NCBI GenBank assembly: GCA_029582165.1
Contig: CM055888.1
Location: forward strand, 16,601,501 to 16,665,500
DNA: 64,000 nucleotides
Direction of reading: 5' to 3'
Source of the DNA: Portulaca oleracea
Taxonomy: Eukaryota; Streptophyta; Magnoliopsida; Caryophyllales; Portulacaceae
Shown here: in pieces, positions 34,718-46,800 of the stretch
How the letters are laid out: every line of letters begins with the position of its first letter
How positions within the stretch are numbered: position 1 is the first letter of the stretch
Program-made: the position numbers and the translations under genes
The notes under the pieces: model-generated
The model's input: only the letters and a program-made list of their open reading frames with translations
Databases searched by the model: none
Told to the model about the DNA's origin: nothing

Positions 34718-35590
34718 TTTTATTGTAGGGCTGCAAAGAACTCAAAGAGGGAAAGATTCAGTGATGGTGGTAGTTGACAGATTTTCAAAGATGGCACATT
34801 TCATACCATGCCATACCACCTTTGATGCCACAAGAGTTGCTAAATTGTTCTTCCAGGAGGTTGTAAGATTGCATGGAGTGCCAAAAACAATGGTGTCTGA
34901 CAAAGATACCAAGTTTTTGAGTCACTTTTGGGTTACTTTGTGGAAGAAGCTAGGCATCCAGCTCAATTATAGCACTACTTGTCACCCACAGACTAATGGC
35001 CAAACAGAGGTCACTAATAGAACACTTGGAGTCCTATTAAGAGCACTGATTCACAAAAATAAAGCATGATGAGACACTCTCTTGCCCCATTCTGAGTTTG
35101 CTTACAACAAAGCACCATCCAAGGCCATAGGCTACTCTCCATTTCAAGTAGTCTTTGGTAAAAATTCGATTTTCTCTTTGGATTTAGTTCCACTAACTAC
35201 TTCTGTCAAATTTAGTTTTGAAGCAGGTAAAAGAGCTAAACAAATCAAGGAGCTTCATCAGCAAGTGAAGGAGAAAATTGCCAAGTATACTGAACATATG
35301 TCTACATCAGCAAACAAAAACAGGAAGAAGGTAACTTTCCAGCCAGGAGATCTAGTTTGGATCCACCTAAGGAAGGACAGGTTTCCCAGCAAGAGAAAAG
35401 GCAAGCTACTACCAAGAGCAGATGGCCCCTTTGAAGTGCTTGAGAAAATTGGAGACAATGCCTATAGGTTGGACCTATCTGAAGAGTATGGAGGTTCAGC
35501 AACATTCAATGTAGCAGATCTTCGACCATACTATCCAAAAGATGAAGACCTTCCAAGTTTGTGGACAAACTTTCCTCAACCTAGGGAGGA
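34690..35590 (+). pseudogene. Integrase core and C-terminal region of element E
   Basis: Frame 34629-35069 enters integrase homology at [15 protein letters not shown] and carries the first two catalytic Asp positions ([14 protein letters not shown]) and [17 protein letters not shown] with the Glu. A TGA at 35067-35069 and a frame change lead to 35082-35621, with the C-terminal region (PGDLVWIHLRKDRFP, GPFEVLEKIGDNAYRLDL, FNVADLRPYY). No chromodomain is seen. The end overlaps the polypurine tract and the first bases of the 3' LTR. Confidence 0.87.
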
Positions 35591-36946
35591 TGATGGAGAC
35601 CATCATGAAGAACTCAAGTAGCAGCAGCTTCATCAGCAAAGGAGGCATCTATAGGAGCTTCACCAGCACTTTCAATAGCAACACCAGGACGAAATCATGC
35701 TGATTTACCAACCTCAGCAGCTAGGGAAGCATCTCCAACAGAAACAGCAGGCTTCCTAATCCCAGCAAACACAGCAAGCTATTCAGCATATCAATCAATA
35801 GTTCAGTCATCCAGCAGAAGAATCACAGCTTCAACAGCAGCCACCAACCCATCAACAGCATCCATCCAAGCTTGTTACACACTTGTGAAGCAAGTCTTGG
35901 CACCTATAGCCATCCAGCCCATCAGCATTGGCCATCTAGACCCAATCCAATTTCTAGCAACAATAGTCCAAGCATGAGTCTTTCTCAATGTCCTATCTGT
36001 TAATTGAGGAAGATTCAGCCAAGGTTCCCTAGGAGTTTTTTTTTCTTTGTCATGCCATTTTCAAGTCCAAGCCAAGTCCCATCATGTTCAAGCATGGCAA
36101 CAGCAAGTTTCAGAAGCCAGAACAAAAATCCCAGCAGGGTTGTTTGTTATTAGTTTTTCCAGAACCTCAATCCTGAGGCTAAGTGTTTTGTTAGCTGTCC
36201 ATAGGGGTTATTCTGGTCTTTCCAGCCTAATATTAACCTGTTGAGATTACTTCCAAGTTAGCATTTGCGCGGGAATTCCTCAGTAATATTATTTTTACCC
36301 CCTTAGGCAGGAAAGCTTCTCATTGGTCCATTTTGCAACCCTTTTGGCATTTGGTCCAATCAGAACTTAGTTTGCATTATCCTTTTATTTTCTAAGCAAG
36401 TTGTAATTCGGATCATATTAGTTAGCTTAGGATGTAATCAGATGTATTTATTTTAAGCATTGTAAGTTAGATTAAGTCAGGGAGATTAGGCTTATGTTAA
36501 GCAGCTTCTAATCAAACTGCTTGTAGCCTTTATATTCTGAGTTTCTAAGCAATTGAAGATCATCAGTGTTTGTTCAACAGTATTCTCGAGTGTCTTAGAA
36601 CCTCTCTATGTTTGTGAGTATCAGATAACTCTCAAAACCCTGGTGAAATCAGCTCCTGTCACTGGATTTTGGCAAGAATCCAGCAAGTGACAGTTGTGCT
36701 TGATCATCCATGCTCTGGTGTGTCTGTAGGAGTATGAATGTGAGGGTCCTTTACCCTTGATTGAAACTGTGGTGTGTCTGTATCAGTTGTAAGCAAGCTT
36801 ATCTTTATTATTTCTCATCGGTTTGTCATCTAGTCCAGCCAATTGTTTCCAATTAGCTATTGTTATTTCAACATTCAGCTGTGTGTATGTACCTGTATGA
36901 TGCATTCTAGTTCAATACTCTAATCTTTGTGAGCTAGCATACATCA
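35591..36946 (+). repeat. 3' LTR of element E
   Basis: Starts TGATGGAGAC after the purine tract CTAGGGAGGA and ends ACATCA, followed by TSD CACGG. Confidence 0.92.
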
Positions 36947-36965
36947 CACGGACACTATTTAACTC

Positions 36966-37375
36966 ATTGAAAGTTCATATAACTTTTATATAACTTTATT
37001 ATTAAGTGCTAATACCTAGAACTATTATCCGACCTTGTGTCCTTCTCCTTCATAGGTGTTTCAGAACCATAGTCCTAAGTTCCTTTATGTGGGCACATAT
37101 AACACCTACATAGGTAGTCTTTGTAATCTACCGCCTGTGTAATTAAGCTTCTACAAAGTCTATTAAGAGTGTTACCACTCAACCTCTTGTCATTACAGAA
37201 TTCAAGCATCACTTGTGTTGGGATATAAAATCTTGATGCTTCCTACTGCTTTTGACAACTCCTTACTCATTTAAACTTTAGAGATTGGCATTATACCAAT
37301 TATAAAGTTGAGTCTTTGTTGTAAGTAGTAGAAATTTGGGCTACACTTAAATTCATCCCCTGTGAAGTATTACTA
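36966..37375 (-). other. Region downstream of RNase H in element D
   Basis: Between the TIR element and the copia RNase H frame. No clear ORF; probably the decayed end of pol and the 3' untranslated part of D. Confidence 0.55.
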
Positions 37376-38640
37376 TCAAATCTTTAACTTGATAAACCTT
37401 GAAGTTACTACTCCATCTTTAGTTAACTGATGAGTGTAGGCATATCTTAAACCAATGTGCCTTGACTTGCCATTGTAAACATGACTATACACAATACTAA
37501 GAGTAGATTTACTGTCATAATGAATTGTAATAGGTGTCATTGGCTTATACCTAAGTGGTATTTCCAATATTAAGTTCATCAACCATTCCGCAATTTCTTA
37601 CTTGAATCCTAAGGTGTATTTACCAGAGCTATATTCTTACCTCCGAACTTATCTAAAATTTTCTCAATGTAAGAATTACTTTCACTTCACCCATGTCCTT
37701 CATAGAGAACATAGAGGATATAAATTCTTTGATCTTATTAACTTGTTCCACGTTGGTCCCAAAGATCAACATATCATCAACGTATAGGTAAATAATCACC
37801 CCTTTGCCATTCTTCAACTTATAATATATGTAATTATCTGATTCATTGATTTTATGCTCACTTGAAAGCACTGCTTCATCAAACATTTTATGTCATTGCT
37901 TAGGTGCTTCCTTAAGTCCATACAAGAACCTTATAAGTTTACATACCTTCTGTTCTTGACCTTCAACAACAAATCCCTTGGGTTGTTCCATATACTCCTC
38001 CTCTTCTAATTCACCATTTAAGAATGTCATCTTGACATCTATTTGATGGATTACTAGCTTATGGATGGTAGATAAAGCCAATAATACACGTACCGAAGCT
38101 CTCTAACTACTGATGTATATGTATCAAAGTAGTCAGTACCGTATTTTTTAGTAAAGCCCCTTACAACCAACCGAGCTTTATACCTCTCAACGGTACCATC
38201 TACTCTTTTTTTTTCTTTTAAAGATCCACTTAGAGGTAATTGGTTTGCTAGCGAGAGGAAGATCAACTAATATCCAAACATTATTTTCCCTGATAGAACC
38301 AATCTCTTCTTGTACCGCTTCCTTCCATAAAGGAGCATCAAGAGATTCTATAGCTTCTTTAAATGTTTTTGGATCCTTGTCTATGTTACACATACATAGT
38401 CTTACTTTAACTGAATCCCTTGAACCTTCTACTAAATATACATAGAAGTCTAAACCAAAATCCTTTAGTTTCCTTGCTCTTTTACTCCTTAATTCAATAC
38501 TTTCATCTTCTTGCTCATGAATAACATCATGATTCAAAAGACCATCTTGTATGGATGTATCCTCATGATTTACATCACAATGCTCAACTTTTGAGGAACA
38601 ACATCTTGAATTATATCCTTAGGTCTAAGAATTGAGTAGA
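37376..38640 (-). pseudogene. Copia reverse transcriptase-RNase H of element D
   Basis: Minus-strand pieces read in order: 38187-38537 (linker and RT start: LWKEAVQEEIGSI, SKWIFKRK), 38054-38266 (YKARLVVRGFTKKYGTDY), 37893-38081 (motif A with its Asp, HQIDVKMTFLNGEL; KLIRFLYGLKEAPKQ), 37653-37886 (catalytic box LYVDDMLIFG intact), 37376-37582 (RNase H: IHYDSKSTLSIV, KSRHIGLRYAY). At least four frame breaks make it nonfunctional, though the polymerase aspartates survive. Confidence 0.88.
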
Positions 38641-39172
38641 ACCTTGTCTTATCAAAAATTGCATCTATATATTCCATAACGGTATATACTGTTATTTACT
38701 CATTTGGGTCAACCACAAAAAATCTATTAGCTTTGATATCTTGAGCATAGCCCATAAAGATGCACTCAATTCTCGGAAGAACATTGAATCATAAAATTCC
38801 CTTCCTCTATCGGATCTTAAAAACTTTAATTAAGGTCTCACATTGTAATTCAATGCTAGTTTTGTAAACTTTAAACTTTTCAAGTGCTTCATCTTTAGAA
38901 CTCCAAAGATAAACTAGACAAAATATATAATAATTATCAATGAAAGTCACATAATACTTCTTACCACCAATAGAAGGTGTACTGTGAATATCACCATAAT
39001 CAATATGAATTAAATCAAGCAATTTAGAAGTTCCTTTTACACTTGAGAATTAACTTTTGGTGATATTGTTTAGCATGCATGTCTTACACTTTTCTATGTT
39101 ATCTTTCAATTTAGGAATTAAATCAAGATTGAACATTTCCTTCAACTTTTTAAAGTTCACATGTCCTAATCT
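38641..39172 (-). pseudogene. Copia integrase of element D
   Basis: Minus-strand frame 38807-39022 carries the start of the integrase core (LIHIDYGDI, YYVTFIDNY) with two acidic catalytic positions. Upstream in element sense up to 39172 lies the zinc region with RLGHVNFKKLKEM and a CKTCM pair, then the break caused by the solo LTR at 39173-40727. The second half of the core is decayed or deleted between 38641 and 38806. Confidence 0.83.
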
Positions 39173-40727
39173 GTAGACACCGGGATTTGCACCGACAAAT
39201 TTCCGACTTGTCAAAACTCAGAAAGTCATTGGGCCGGATACCAAAATGGGTCATTGGGCCCACGGAATTGACGGAGCAGGCCCAACAGATCAGATCAACC
39301 CACATGGATGACTTGAAGGCCTCTTAGCCTTTGCAAGATCACAGCCTGGCCCTACAAAAAATTCGGCCCATGAATTTAAGCAAAGGCCGCTTAGCTTTGA
39401 TATTTAATCACCCGGTCCATTGTTGACTGCCAAGTCAGCGATCTGTGTGATTAAATATTATAGGCCGCTTAGCCTTTGTGTTTTATTCAAAATTGGCCCC
39501 AGATTTCCCAAGCACATCCCTTGATCATAGCACACATGATTTGACCTCAGTTTGACCTTGATATGATCATAGGCCGCATAGTCTTTGATCATGCATATTA
39601 AGGGCATGATCCTTGGATCATGTTCTCCCTCCTTCCCTCCAAAACTCTCACCTCTCCACCTATAAATACCACATCATTTTCATTCATTCGGCATCAACTA
39701 TCATCATTATACTATTAAAACTCTCTTAAAATTCTCTCCATATTATCCATTCTCCATTTCAAATTCTCTCATATAATCCCTATCACTATCACCATACTAT
39801 CATTCATACACCACCTCCCTAATCATTCTTACACTCGTTCTTTCATCCAAGCTCCAAACCGAGGCTATATCGAGGGATCGATCTTCACTTCCATCTTATC
39901 CAACATATAGCGAGGTTTGCTCATCTTTGCCATTGTATTTAATCATGTATTTCATGTTTTAATTTCTTTCTTGTACATATTTTGTAAAGAAAACCTCTTG
40001 TTTTAATATTGCATGATCAAGAATATAACGTTGTGAAATTTATCAAACTTCTCCTCGCTCTTTTCATTTCAAGTTCGATTTTATTAGAATCTGTTTTCTA
40101 ACAGACGGATTCAAGAATTCTTTCAATTCTCGAATTCATAACCTTACCCCCGAACTTAGAATTCGGCTTCGTAGACCGGAGTCTTTACTTTATTGTTTGG
40201 TTTGTCGATTTCCTTAAATTGGTTGACGACTCTTTATTCTTTTATAACCTTTTTTATTATTAATAATACACGTATTTGCATTAAAATACTTAGAAATGAC
40301 TTAATACATCCATATTCACCAATCCGAGGTCGACCCAAGAGAAAAAGGGCAGAGAAATCAGCAAAGGTTATGCGGCCTTTGCTAATTTCCACCCACTTTT
40401 CTCTGGGCCGAGGAAGCGCAGGCCAGGCCATGGAATCATCATAGGCTAAGCGGCCTATGATAGTTTCTGGCGGCCCATGTATTTTCTTTTTGGCCCGGAT
40501 TCGGGAATGGGTCGGCAATAAGTCATTAATAAATTATTTTTGTGCAATTTCGAGTATTTCAATAATATAAATAAGTTTGTAAATAAATAAAATCTCACTA
40601 TCTTGAAAACAAATTTCAAAAATTAAAATATCCTTATTTATGGATTAAGCAATCTTAGTCGGCTCCCGATCACTTAAGTAGCGCATCCGAAATGATTTCC
40701 CTGAACGGGAATTTTCCGGGTCCTACT
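39173..40727. mobile_element. Solo LTR (1555 bp) inside the copia integrase of D
   Basis: Starts TGTAGACACC and ends CCTACT (a TGTAG...CTACA pattern with the last base changed). It is flanked by TAATC at 39168-39172 and 40728-40732. Removing it makes the integrase zinc-motif reading of D continuous, which fixes the boundaries. A TATA box (CTATAAATACC) lies near 39660. It holds a family of GGCCGCTTAGCC-like motifs. No PBS, PPT or coding; ORFs here are chance frames. Family unknown. Confidence 0.87.
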
Positions 40728-40732
40728 TAATC

Positions 40733-41257
40733 TAGCATGCATAGAAAAGAATTACTGAAACTTGACACATGCACATTAGCAGAAATTATGTCATCTTTAT
40801 TACTTTTAGCATTCAACTTAAACATTTCACCATAAGCATTTCCCTTCCCAAAAAAAGACCCTTCCTTAGAAAGTACAAAATTATCTCCATCATAAACTTG
40901 CATAAAACCAAACTTTCTAAGAAGATAACCAGATACAACATTCTTACAAACCTCCGAAACCAAATACACATCATTCAAAAGCAAAGTTTTCCCAGAAGTA
41001 AAAATAAGCTCCACTTGCCCAATGCCTTCAACTTTAACCGGATGGTTGTTGTCCATGTAGAGTCTTACACCATTATCCGTCGGTTTTAGAGTCTTGAATA
41101 AACTGATCTTGTCAATACAAACATGTCTTAACGCACCCGAGTCTATATACCAATCACTATTACCAATGGAAATCGTGTTGATGTGGTCCTTAATCATGGC
41201 AACGAAGGAATTGGGTTCCTTCTCCTTCTCCTCACCCTTAGATGTGTCTTTGTTCAA
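40733..41257 (-). pseudogene. Copia protease and pre-integrase of element D
   Basis: An open stretch of about 175 codons on the minus strand. It begins with a Lys/Glu-rich part, then the protease active site DWYIDSGALRHVC (D-S-G intact), LNDVYLVSEVCKNVVSGYLL, and the Gly/Lys-rich pre-integrase lead. It ends at the solo LTR insertion point. Confidence 0.86.
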
Positions 41258-41754
41258 AAGACCATGCTTCTTTTGCCATTGGTAACATTCTTTCTTTGTA
41301 TGCCCCAGTTTGCAACATTTCCAACAACCTTTCTTGGGCTTTTGAATCCCTTTGCTATATGGACCTTAGATTGCTCTTTGGTACCATCTTGTAGGCATAG
41401 CTCCTTTTCAATTCGAAGATGTTTAACCAAACCTTCATGAGACATAGCCTCTTTTCAGTTCATGAGTGCCCTCTTAGTCTCATTTCAAGAAGAAGTTAAC
41501 TTGCCAATAATAGAAGATACGATTATAGATTCATCCATGTTTAAGTTGCATTGTTTGAAGTTACTCAAAATACATTGAATCTCATGAAATTGATGTAGAA
41601 TTTTCCTATTATCATCCATCTTAAACTTCATGAATTGACTAACAGGGTGTCTCCCAAAGTAACAAGAAAATCCTTACTTGGCGCATCTTCCGACATGTAC
41701 TTAGCTTCAAGAATTTCCCCTATAGTCTCTTAGCCGGTTCCCCATGTTGACAGA
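41258..41754 (-). pseudogene. Copia Gag C-terminal part of element D
   Basis: The minus-strand translation near 41280-41340 gives a CCHC zinc knuckle (CWKCCKLGHTKKEC) in a different frame from the open piece 41254-41445. Further upstream (41450-41754) Gag-like sequence is frame-broken. Element F interrupts it at 41754. Confidence 0.72.
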
Positions 41755-42680
41755 TGATGGGAATCCGCCTCCTCAAATCCAATTGATTCAAGAGTGTTAT
41801 TACTTGGTGGGCATAATTAAGAAGGGCATTAGTGTCGAGGGAGGCCAAGGTCACTGCTTGTCCTCACTGCTTGTCTCCATATCTCAACAGTGAAGGTCAT
41901 TCAGGCTCCTGCACAACTATTCTATTTTTGACGTGCGGTAAGGTCCTTTATCTAGACAGCGGTAAAGGTCCTTTACTTGGGAAACCTTGATAGTTTGGCA
42001 TGTTTTCAAGGGCATTTTGGTCTTTTCTCAGGAGGTCCGATTTTCCCTATTAGTATTGGAGGTCCTTGCTGAGTTCCTGCCAGTTTGGAACAAAACCACT
42101 TGTGTTTCTTCACTTGTCTTGTATGGATTGGAGTCTAAGTGAATGAAGATCCTCCAATGAGGAAGTGCCAAGTGGAGGGTTGTGATCGTCCAATGGTTGG
42201 TCCAATGATGGTCGAGTACTTCATAGTGAAGCATGTATTAGCTTTAATCATTTATAATTAGCTTAATTAACCACGTTTAGGAGGTTTCTTCGTCATTAGG
42301 AAACTTCACTCTAGTTAGTTTGAGCTCCTTGCTTGCCTTTTCCCTTATTTCAGCCGAGTATATGTATCTTTGTATTGGCCACTTAACTTCATATCTTACG
42401 AAATACAAAACCAAAGAAAGCTTTGAGCTTTTCGTTTGTGAGTTTCTCAATCTCTCATTTCCACTCCAGTAGCTAGATTTGGCAATCTAGTGGTGTTGTG
42501 TTGACTTGTTGTGATATCATTTGGAAGGTGATTAGATTCTATCTTTTCATTCATTTGTTTTTCGTTCCTTGATGCTTATTGCATCATATTGTTGTGGTTA
42601 TTGGCTACCCCGAGATATTGGTGTCCTGATGATGTTATAAGCTTGCTTGATTCAGTACATTGGTGAGCTTATAGACATCA
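41755..42680 (+). repeat. 5' LTR of element F
   Basis: Lacks about 90 bp present in the 3' LTR between GATTAGATTCT and ATCTTTTCATTC, which accounts for most of the length difference. Confidence 0.92.
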
Positions 42681-42684
42681 TAAT

Positions 42685-42696
42685 TGGTATCAGAGC
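42685..42696 (+). other. Primer binding site of element F (iMet tRNA)
   Basis: TGGTATCAGAGC, 4 nt after the LTR. Confidence 0.93.
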
Positions 42697-42760
42697 TAGC
42701 TTACCATCTTAGTGAGTTTGTTTTGATTCATTTGGTGTGGAGTTAGAAGAAACTGAAGCT

Positions 42761-43852
42761 ATGTCTTCCGGTCAAGTTCAACCTCAAAACCTAGAAGATG
42801 TTCTAAGGGAGAAAGAAGAGCTGGAGAAACGAGTTGAATTCCTTACAGCTCAACTCAGGTACTATATGTACTTGAGGAACCAAGAGCTTAAGGGATCAGA
42901 TGGAGGTGCTTCTGATTTGGGGAATCCGTTTGGAGATGATGAAATGGAGATTCTCAGCGAACAAAGAGGGAGACGTTCACCTAAGGAGGAAAGGCTTGAT
43001 TTCTTGGATTGGATGCAAACAGTAGAACGGGTCTTTGATCTAAAGGACGTTCCCGATGACAAGAAGGTAAAATTTGTAGCTTTGAAATTGAGAAAACATG
43101 CATCTATATGGTGGACTAATTTGCAGAAGAAGAGAGTTTCTGTTGGGAAGGATAAGGTCCGTTCATGGCAGAAAATGCAGGAGAAGTTACAAGCCAAGTT
43201 CCTTCCAGCCAGTTATCTTAAGGATAACTACTTGAAGCTCCAACAGTTGGTTCAAGGAGGCAAAACAGTAGAGGAGTATACCAAGGAGTTCGAGCATTTA
43301 CTTTGGAGGTGTGATCTTAAGGAGAATGAACCTCAAATACTTGTGAGGTATCTTCTTGGTTTAGATGAACGAATGAGGAATGTTGTGGAGTTGCACCCTT
43401 ACACTTCCCTTGATGAGTTGAGTTCTTTGGCTCACAAGATGGAGTTGCAAAGGAGGAGTAGAGGGAAGGAGGTTCATAGCAGAAACCAACCCCAAACACG
43501 TCCAAACACATTCCCTAAACCATCCTTTACCCCACAAAAACAACCTTTCCAGCCCAAATACACCCCCACTAAACCTACTCCAAACCCTCAGCCTTATACC
43601 CCACAAAAGCCTACCTTTACTGAACCCAAACCCCTTGATAAGAGGAGAAGTTTTCGGTGCCAAGGACTTGGACACATTGCGTCCGAATGTCCTAACAAAC
43701 GAGTGGTGTCTCTCGCTGAGTACCAAGCAGCCTTGTTTGTTGCACCAGAACTAGGAGAGGAGGAGGAGCTTGAAACTGAACCTTTGGGTGATCCAGTTTA
43801 TGATGAGGTGGTTGAGGAACCAGACGAAGGGGAGATGTTGGTGGTAAGGTGA
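42761..43852 (+). CDS. Gag of element F
   Basis: I chose ATG 42761 because it follows the primer site at the right distance and begins MSSGQVQPQ; the frame is open from 42737, but only through GTG. About 363 codons: an N-terminal coiled-coil-like helix (about 12-45), the Gag domain (LDWMQTVERVFDL to LDELSSLAHKMEL, about 85-235), a Pro/Gln-rich linker, a zinc region with Arg in the first Cys place (FRCQGLGHIASEC), and an acidic end. In this family gag probably runs straight into protease; here a TGA (43850-43852) separates them. Confidence 0.88.
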   Translation: MSSGQVQPQNLEDVLREKEELEKRVEFLTAQLRYYMYLRNQELKGSDGGASDLGNPFGDDEMEILSEQRGRRSPKEERLDFLDWMQTVERVFDLKDVPDDKKVKFVALKLRKHASIWWTNLQKKRVSVGKDKVRSWQKMQEKLQAKFLPASYLKDNYLKLQQLVQGGKTVEEYTKEFEHLLWRCDLKENEPQILVRYLLGLDERMRNVVELHPYTSLDELSSLAHKMELQRRSRGKEVHSRNQPQTRPNTFPKPSFTPQKQPFQPKYTPTKPTPNPQPYTPQKPTFTEPKPLDKRRSFRCQGLGHIASECPNKRVVSLAEYQAALFVAPELGEEEELETEPLGDPVYDEVVEEPDEGEMLVVR

Positions 43853-46800
43853 GTTCTTAGTAGCTCTTCTGTGAAGGAAGGACAGGAGCAACGGGAGAAT
43901 ATTTTTCATTCTCAGTGCACTATCAATGGCAAGGTGTGCTCTTTGATCATCGATGGAGGAAGTTGTACCAATGCTGCCTCACAATCTATGGTGAGTAAGC
44001 TCAAGTTGCAAACTAGTCCTCACCCGACTCCTTAAACCATCCAGTGGCTTAATCAAGGCAAGGGCATTCACGTGGATCAGAGATGTTTATTGAACTTCTC
44101 AATAGGTAAAACCTACCAAGACTCTCTTTGGTGTGATATTTTACCTATGGATGCTTGTCATGTGTTACTTGGTAGGCCTTGGCTTTTTGATAGATCCGTG
44201 AGTCATGATGGGAGGGCAAACACTTATACCATTCGCTTTAACCATAAAAAGATTACCCTTGTACCCCTTAAGCCTACCTTACTCTCAAAACCCAAGGAGA
44301 ATTTGGTTATTGATCCAAGTTTGATCACTCTCTTGGTTGCTGAACACCATGAGTTTCATGATCATAAGGACCTTATTCTCCTAGACCTAAACACACAGCC
44401 TAGCTCCACAAATGACCACCCCCTTCTTGTCCCTTTTCTGGAACACTATTCCTTTGGGTTTCCTGAGGAGATGCCCCCTGGTTTACCTCCTAAGAGGGAC
44501 ATTCAACACAAAATTGACCTCGTTCTTGGGTCAATACTCCCTAATAAACCAGCTTACCGAATGAACCCCAGTGATACTCAGGAGATTCAAAGGCAGGTAG
44601 ATGACCTTCTCGCCAAAGGGATGATTAGGGACAGCTTAAGTCCTTGTGCTGTACCAGCTCTATTAGTGCCAAAGAAAGATGGGAGTCAAAGAATGTGCAT
44701 TGATTGTCGTGCTATCAACAAGATCACCATCAAGTATAGGTATCTTATACCTAGGCTTGAGGACCTTCTGGATGAGCTTCATGGGGCTCAAGTGTTTTCA
44801 AAGATTGATTTGAGGAGTGGCTACTACCAAATCAGAATCTTTGAAGGGGATGAGTGGAAAACGACATTCAAGACTAAAGGATGTTTGTATGAATGGTTGG
44901 TTATGCCTTTTGGTTTAACTAACGCCTCATCTACTTTTATGAGATTGATGAACCAGGTTCTGAAGGTCCTTATAGGCAAGTGTGTTGTTGTCTACTTTGA
45001 TGACATACTTGTTTATAGCCACAATGAGGAGGATCATGTCAAGCATTTGCAAGCTGTGATGGAGATACTGTCCAAGGAAAAGCTTTATGGAAATTTAGGG
45101 AAATGCCAATTCTTCACCAACAAGGTTATGTTCCTTAGCTATGTGATCTCTGTCGAGGGCATTCAGGTGGATGAAGATAAGATTCAAGCTATAAGAGATT
45201 GGCCAGTCCCCACCACCATCCAGCAAGTGAGGAGTTTCCATGGTTTGGCTTCCTTCTATAGGAGGTTTGTGAGGAACTTTAGTACCATCCTAGCTCCCAT
45301 GATTGAGTTAGTGAAGGCTAAAGGTTTCTCTTGGACTCCATCAGCACAGAAGGCCTTTGAAACTATCAAGGAAAGGTTAACTACTGCCCCTGTGTTAGCC
45401 TTACCTAGTTTCTCAAAGGTATTTGAAGTTGAGTGTGATGCATCTGGGTTGGGCATAGGAGCTGTCTTATCCCAAGAAGGCAGGCCTATTGCTTATTTTA
45501 GCGAGAAGTTGAATGACGCCAAGAAGAAGTACAGTGTGTATGATAAGGAGTTTTATGCAATCATTCGAGCATTGGAGCATTGGAGGCATTATCTTATTGG
45601 TAATGAGTTCATTTTGCATAGTGATCATGAGGCCCTCAAGTTCATTCAAGGCCAGCATAAACTGAACCCTCGCCATGCCAAATGGGTTGAGTATATGCAA
45701 GCTTATCATTTCATGATCCACCACAAAGCCGGTCATTTGAACAAAGGAGCTGATGCCCTCTCAAGGAAGTTCCTTTTGTTACATGTCCTTGATTCGAGAG
45801 TGCTTGGATTTGAGCACCTCAAGGCCTTGTATCCGGAAGATGAAGATTTCAAGGAGATTTATGAAGCATGTCAGCAGCGGCCCCAAGGAGATTTATTCCA
45901 CATTGAGTATGGGTTTCTCTTTAAGGAAAACAAGTTGTGCATCCCAAAGACTAGCCTACGCGAGCGTCTCATCTTGGAGGTTCATGGAGGTAGTTTAGCA
46001 GGTCACTTTGGGATCGAGAAGACTACGTTAATGATGAAGGAGCATTACTACTGGCCGAGAATGCAGAAGGACGTTGAGCACTTGGTCAAAAGGTGTTCAT
46101 TATGTCAACTCTCAAAGAGTCACAGCCTACCACAAGGTCTTTACACCCCACTGCCTATACCCCAAGGTCCTTGGGGAGATATCAGTCTGGACTTTATTGT
46201 TGGGTTGCCTAGAACCTAAAGAGGTAAAGATTCTATTTTGGTGGTTGTTGATCGTTTTTCAAAGATGGCTCACTTTATTCCATGCCATACTACTTATGAT
46301 GCTATGAGAGTTGCTGAGTTGTACTTCCAGGAAGTTGTAAGGTTACATAGAGTTCCTAAATCTATGGTTTCTGATCGAGATGCAAAGTTCTTGAGTCACT
46401 TTGGGTGACATTATTGAAGAAGCTTGGTACCAAACTCAAGTTCAGCACAGCATGTCATCCCCAAACTGATGGCCAAACTGAGGTCACCAATAGGACACTT
46501 AGTACACTGCTAAGGTCCTTGGTGAACAAAGACAAGAAAGGATGGGATACTTTGCTTCCTCATGCTGAGTTTGCATTCAACCGAGCTCCTAACAAGGCTA
46601 CTGGTTTGTCACCATTTCAAGTAGTGTATGGGAGGAATCCAATCACCCCTATGGATTTGGCTCCCAAAATTACCTCAACCAGGTTCAGCCATGATGCTAG
46701 TGTGAGAGCCAAGGAGATTCAGGAGCTACACCAACATGTCCGAGAAAAGATAGCCAAGTTCAATGAGAAAGCTTCCAATCTGGCTAACAAGAGTAGGAGA

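Larger units (their letters stand above)
30586..36946 (+). mobile_element. Element E: Ty3/gypsy element with internal pol deletion
   Basis: LTRs 30586-31952 and 35591-36946 (1367 and 1356 bp), ends TGATG...CATCA, TSD CACGG (30581-30585; 36947-36951), iMet primer site. Gag, protease, partial RT and integrase core are readable but broken by stops and frameshifts. About 1 kb is missing between RT and integrase compared with F. It is inserted in the right TIR of the Mutator-like element. Confidence 0.93.
30051..36965. mobile_element. TIR element (Mutator-like MITE), about 550 bp, interrupted by element E
   Basis: Long terminal inverted repeats of about 120 bp. The left begins GAGTTAAATGGTGTCCGTG (30051) and the right ends in its complement with one difference (ACTATTTAACTC, ending 36965). 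The TIRs contain repeated TGCCAC/TATGCC and ACTTTAAAAA motifs. Flanking 10-mers ATTGAATCTC and ATTGAAAGTT share 7 of 10 bases, compatible with a decayed 9-10 bp Mutator-type TSD. No transposase. It sits in the 3' untranslated part of D and was later hit by E. Confidence 0.75.

Noticed and set aside
40193..40518. ORFs of 83 and 94 codons on opposite strands
   Set aside because: Both lie within a solo LTR whose borders are fixed by TSD; no domain recognised.
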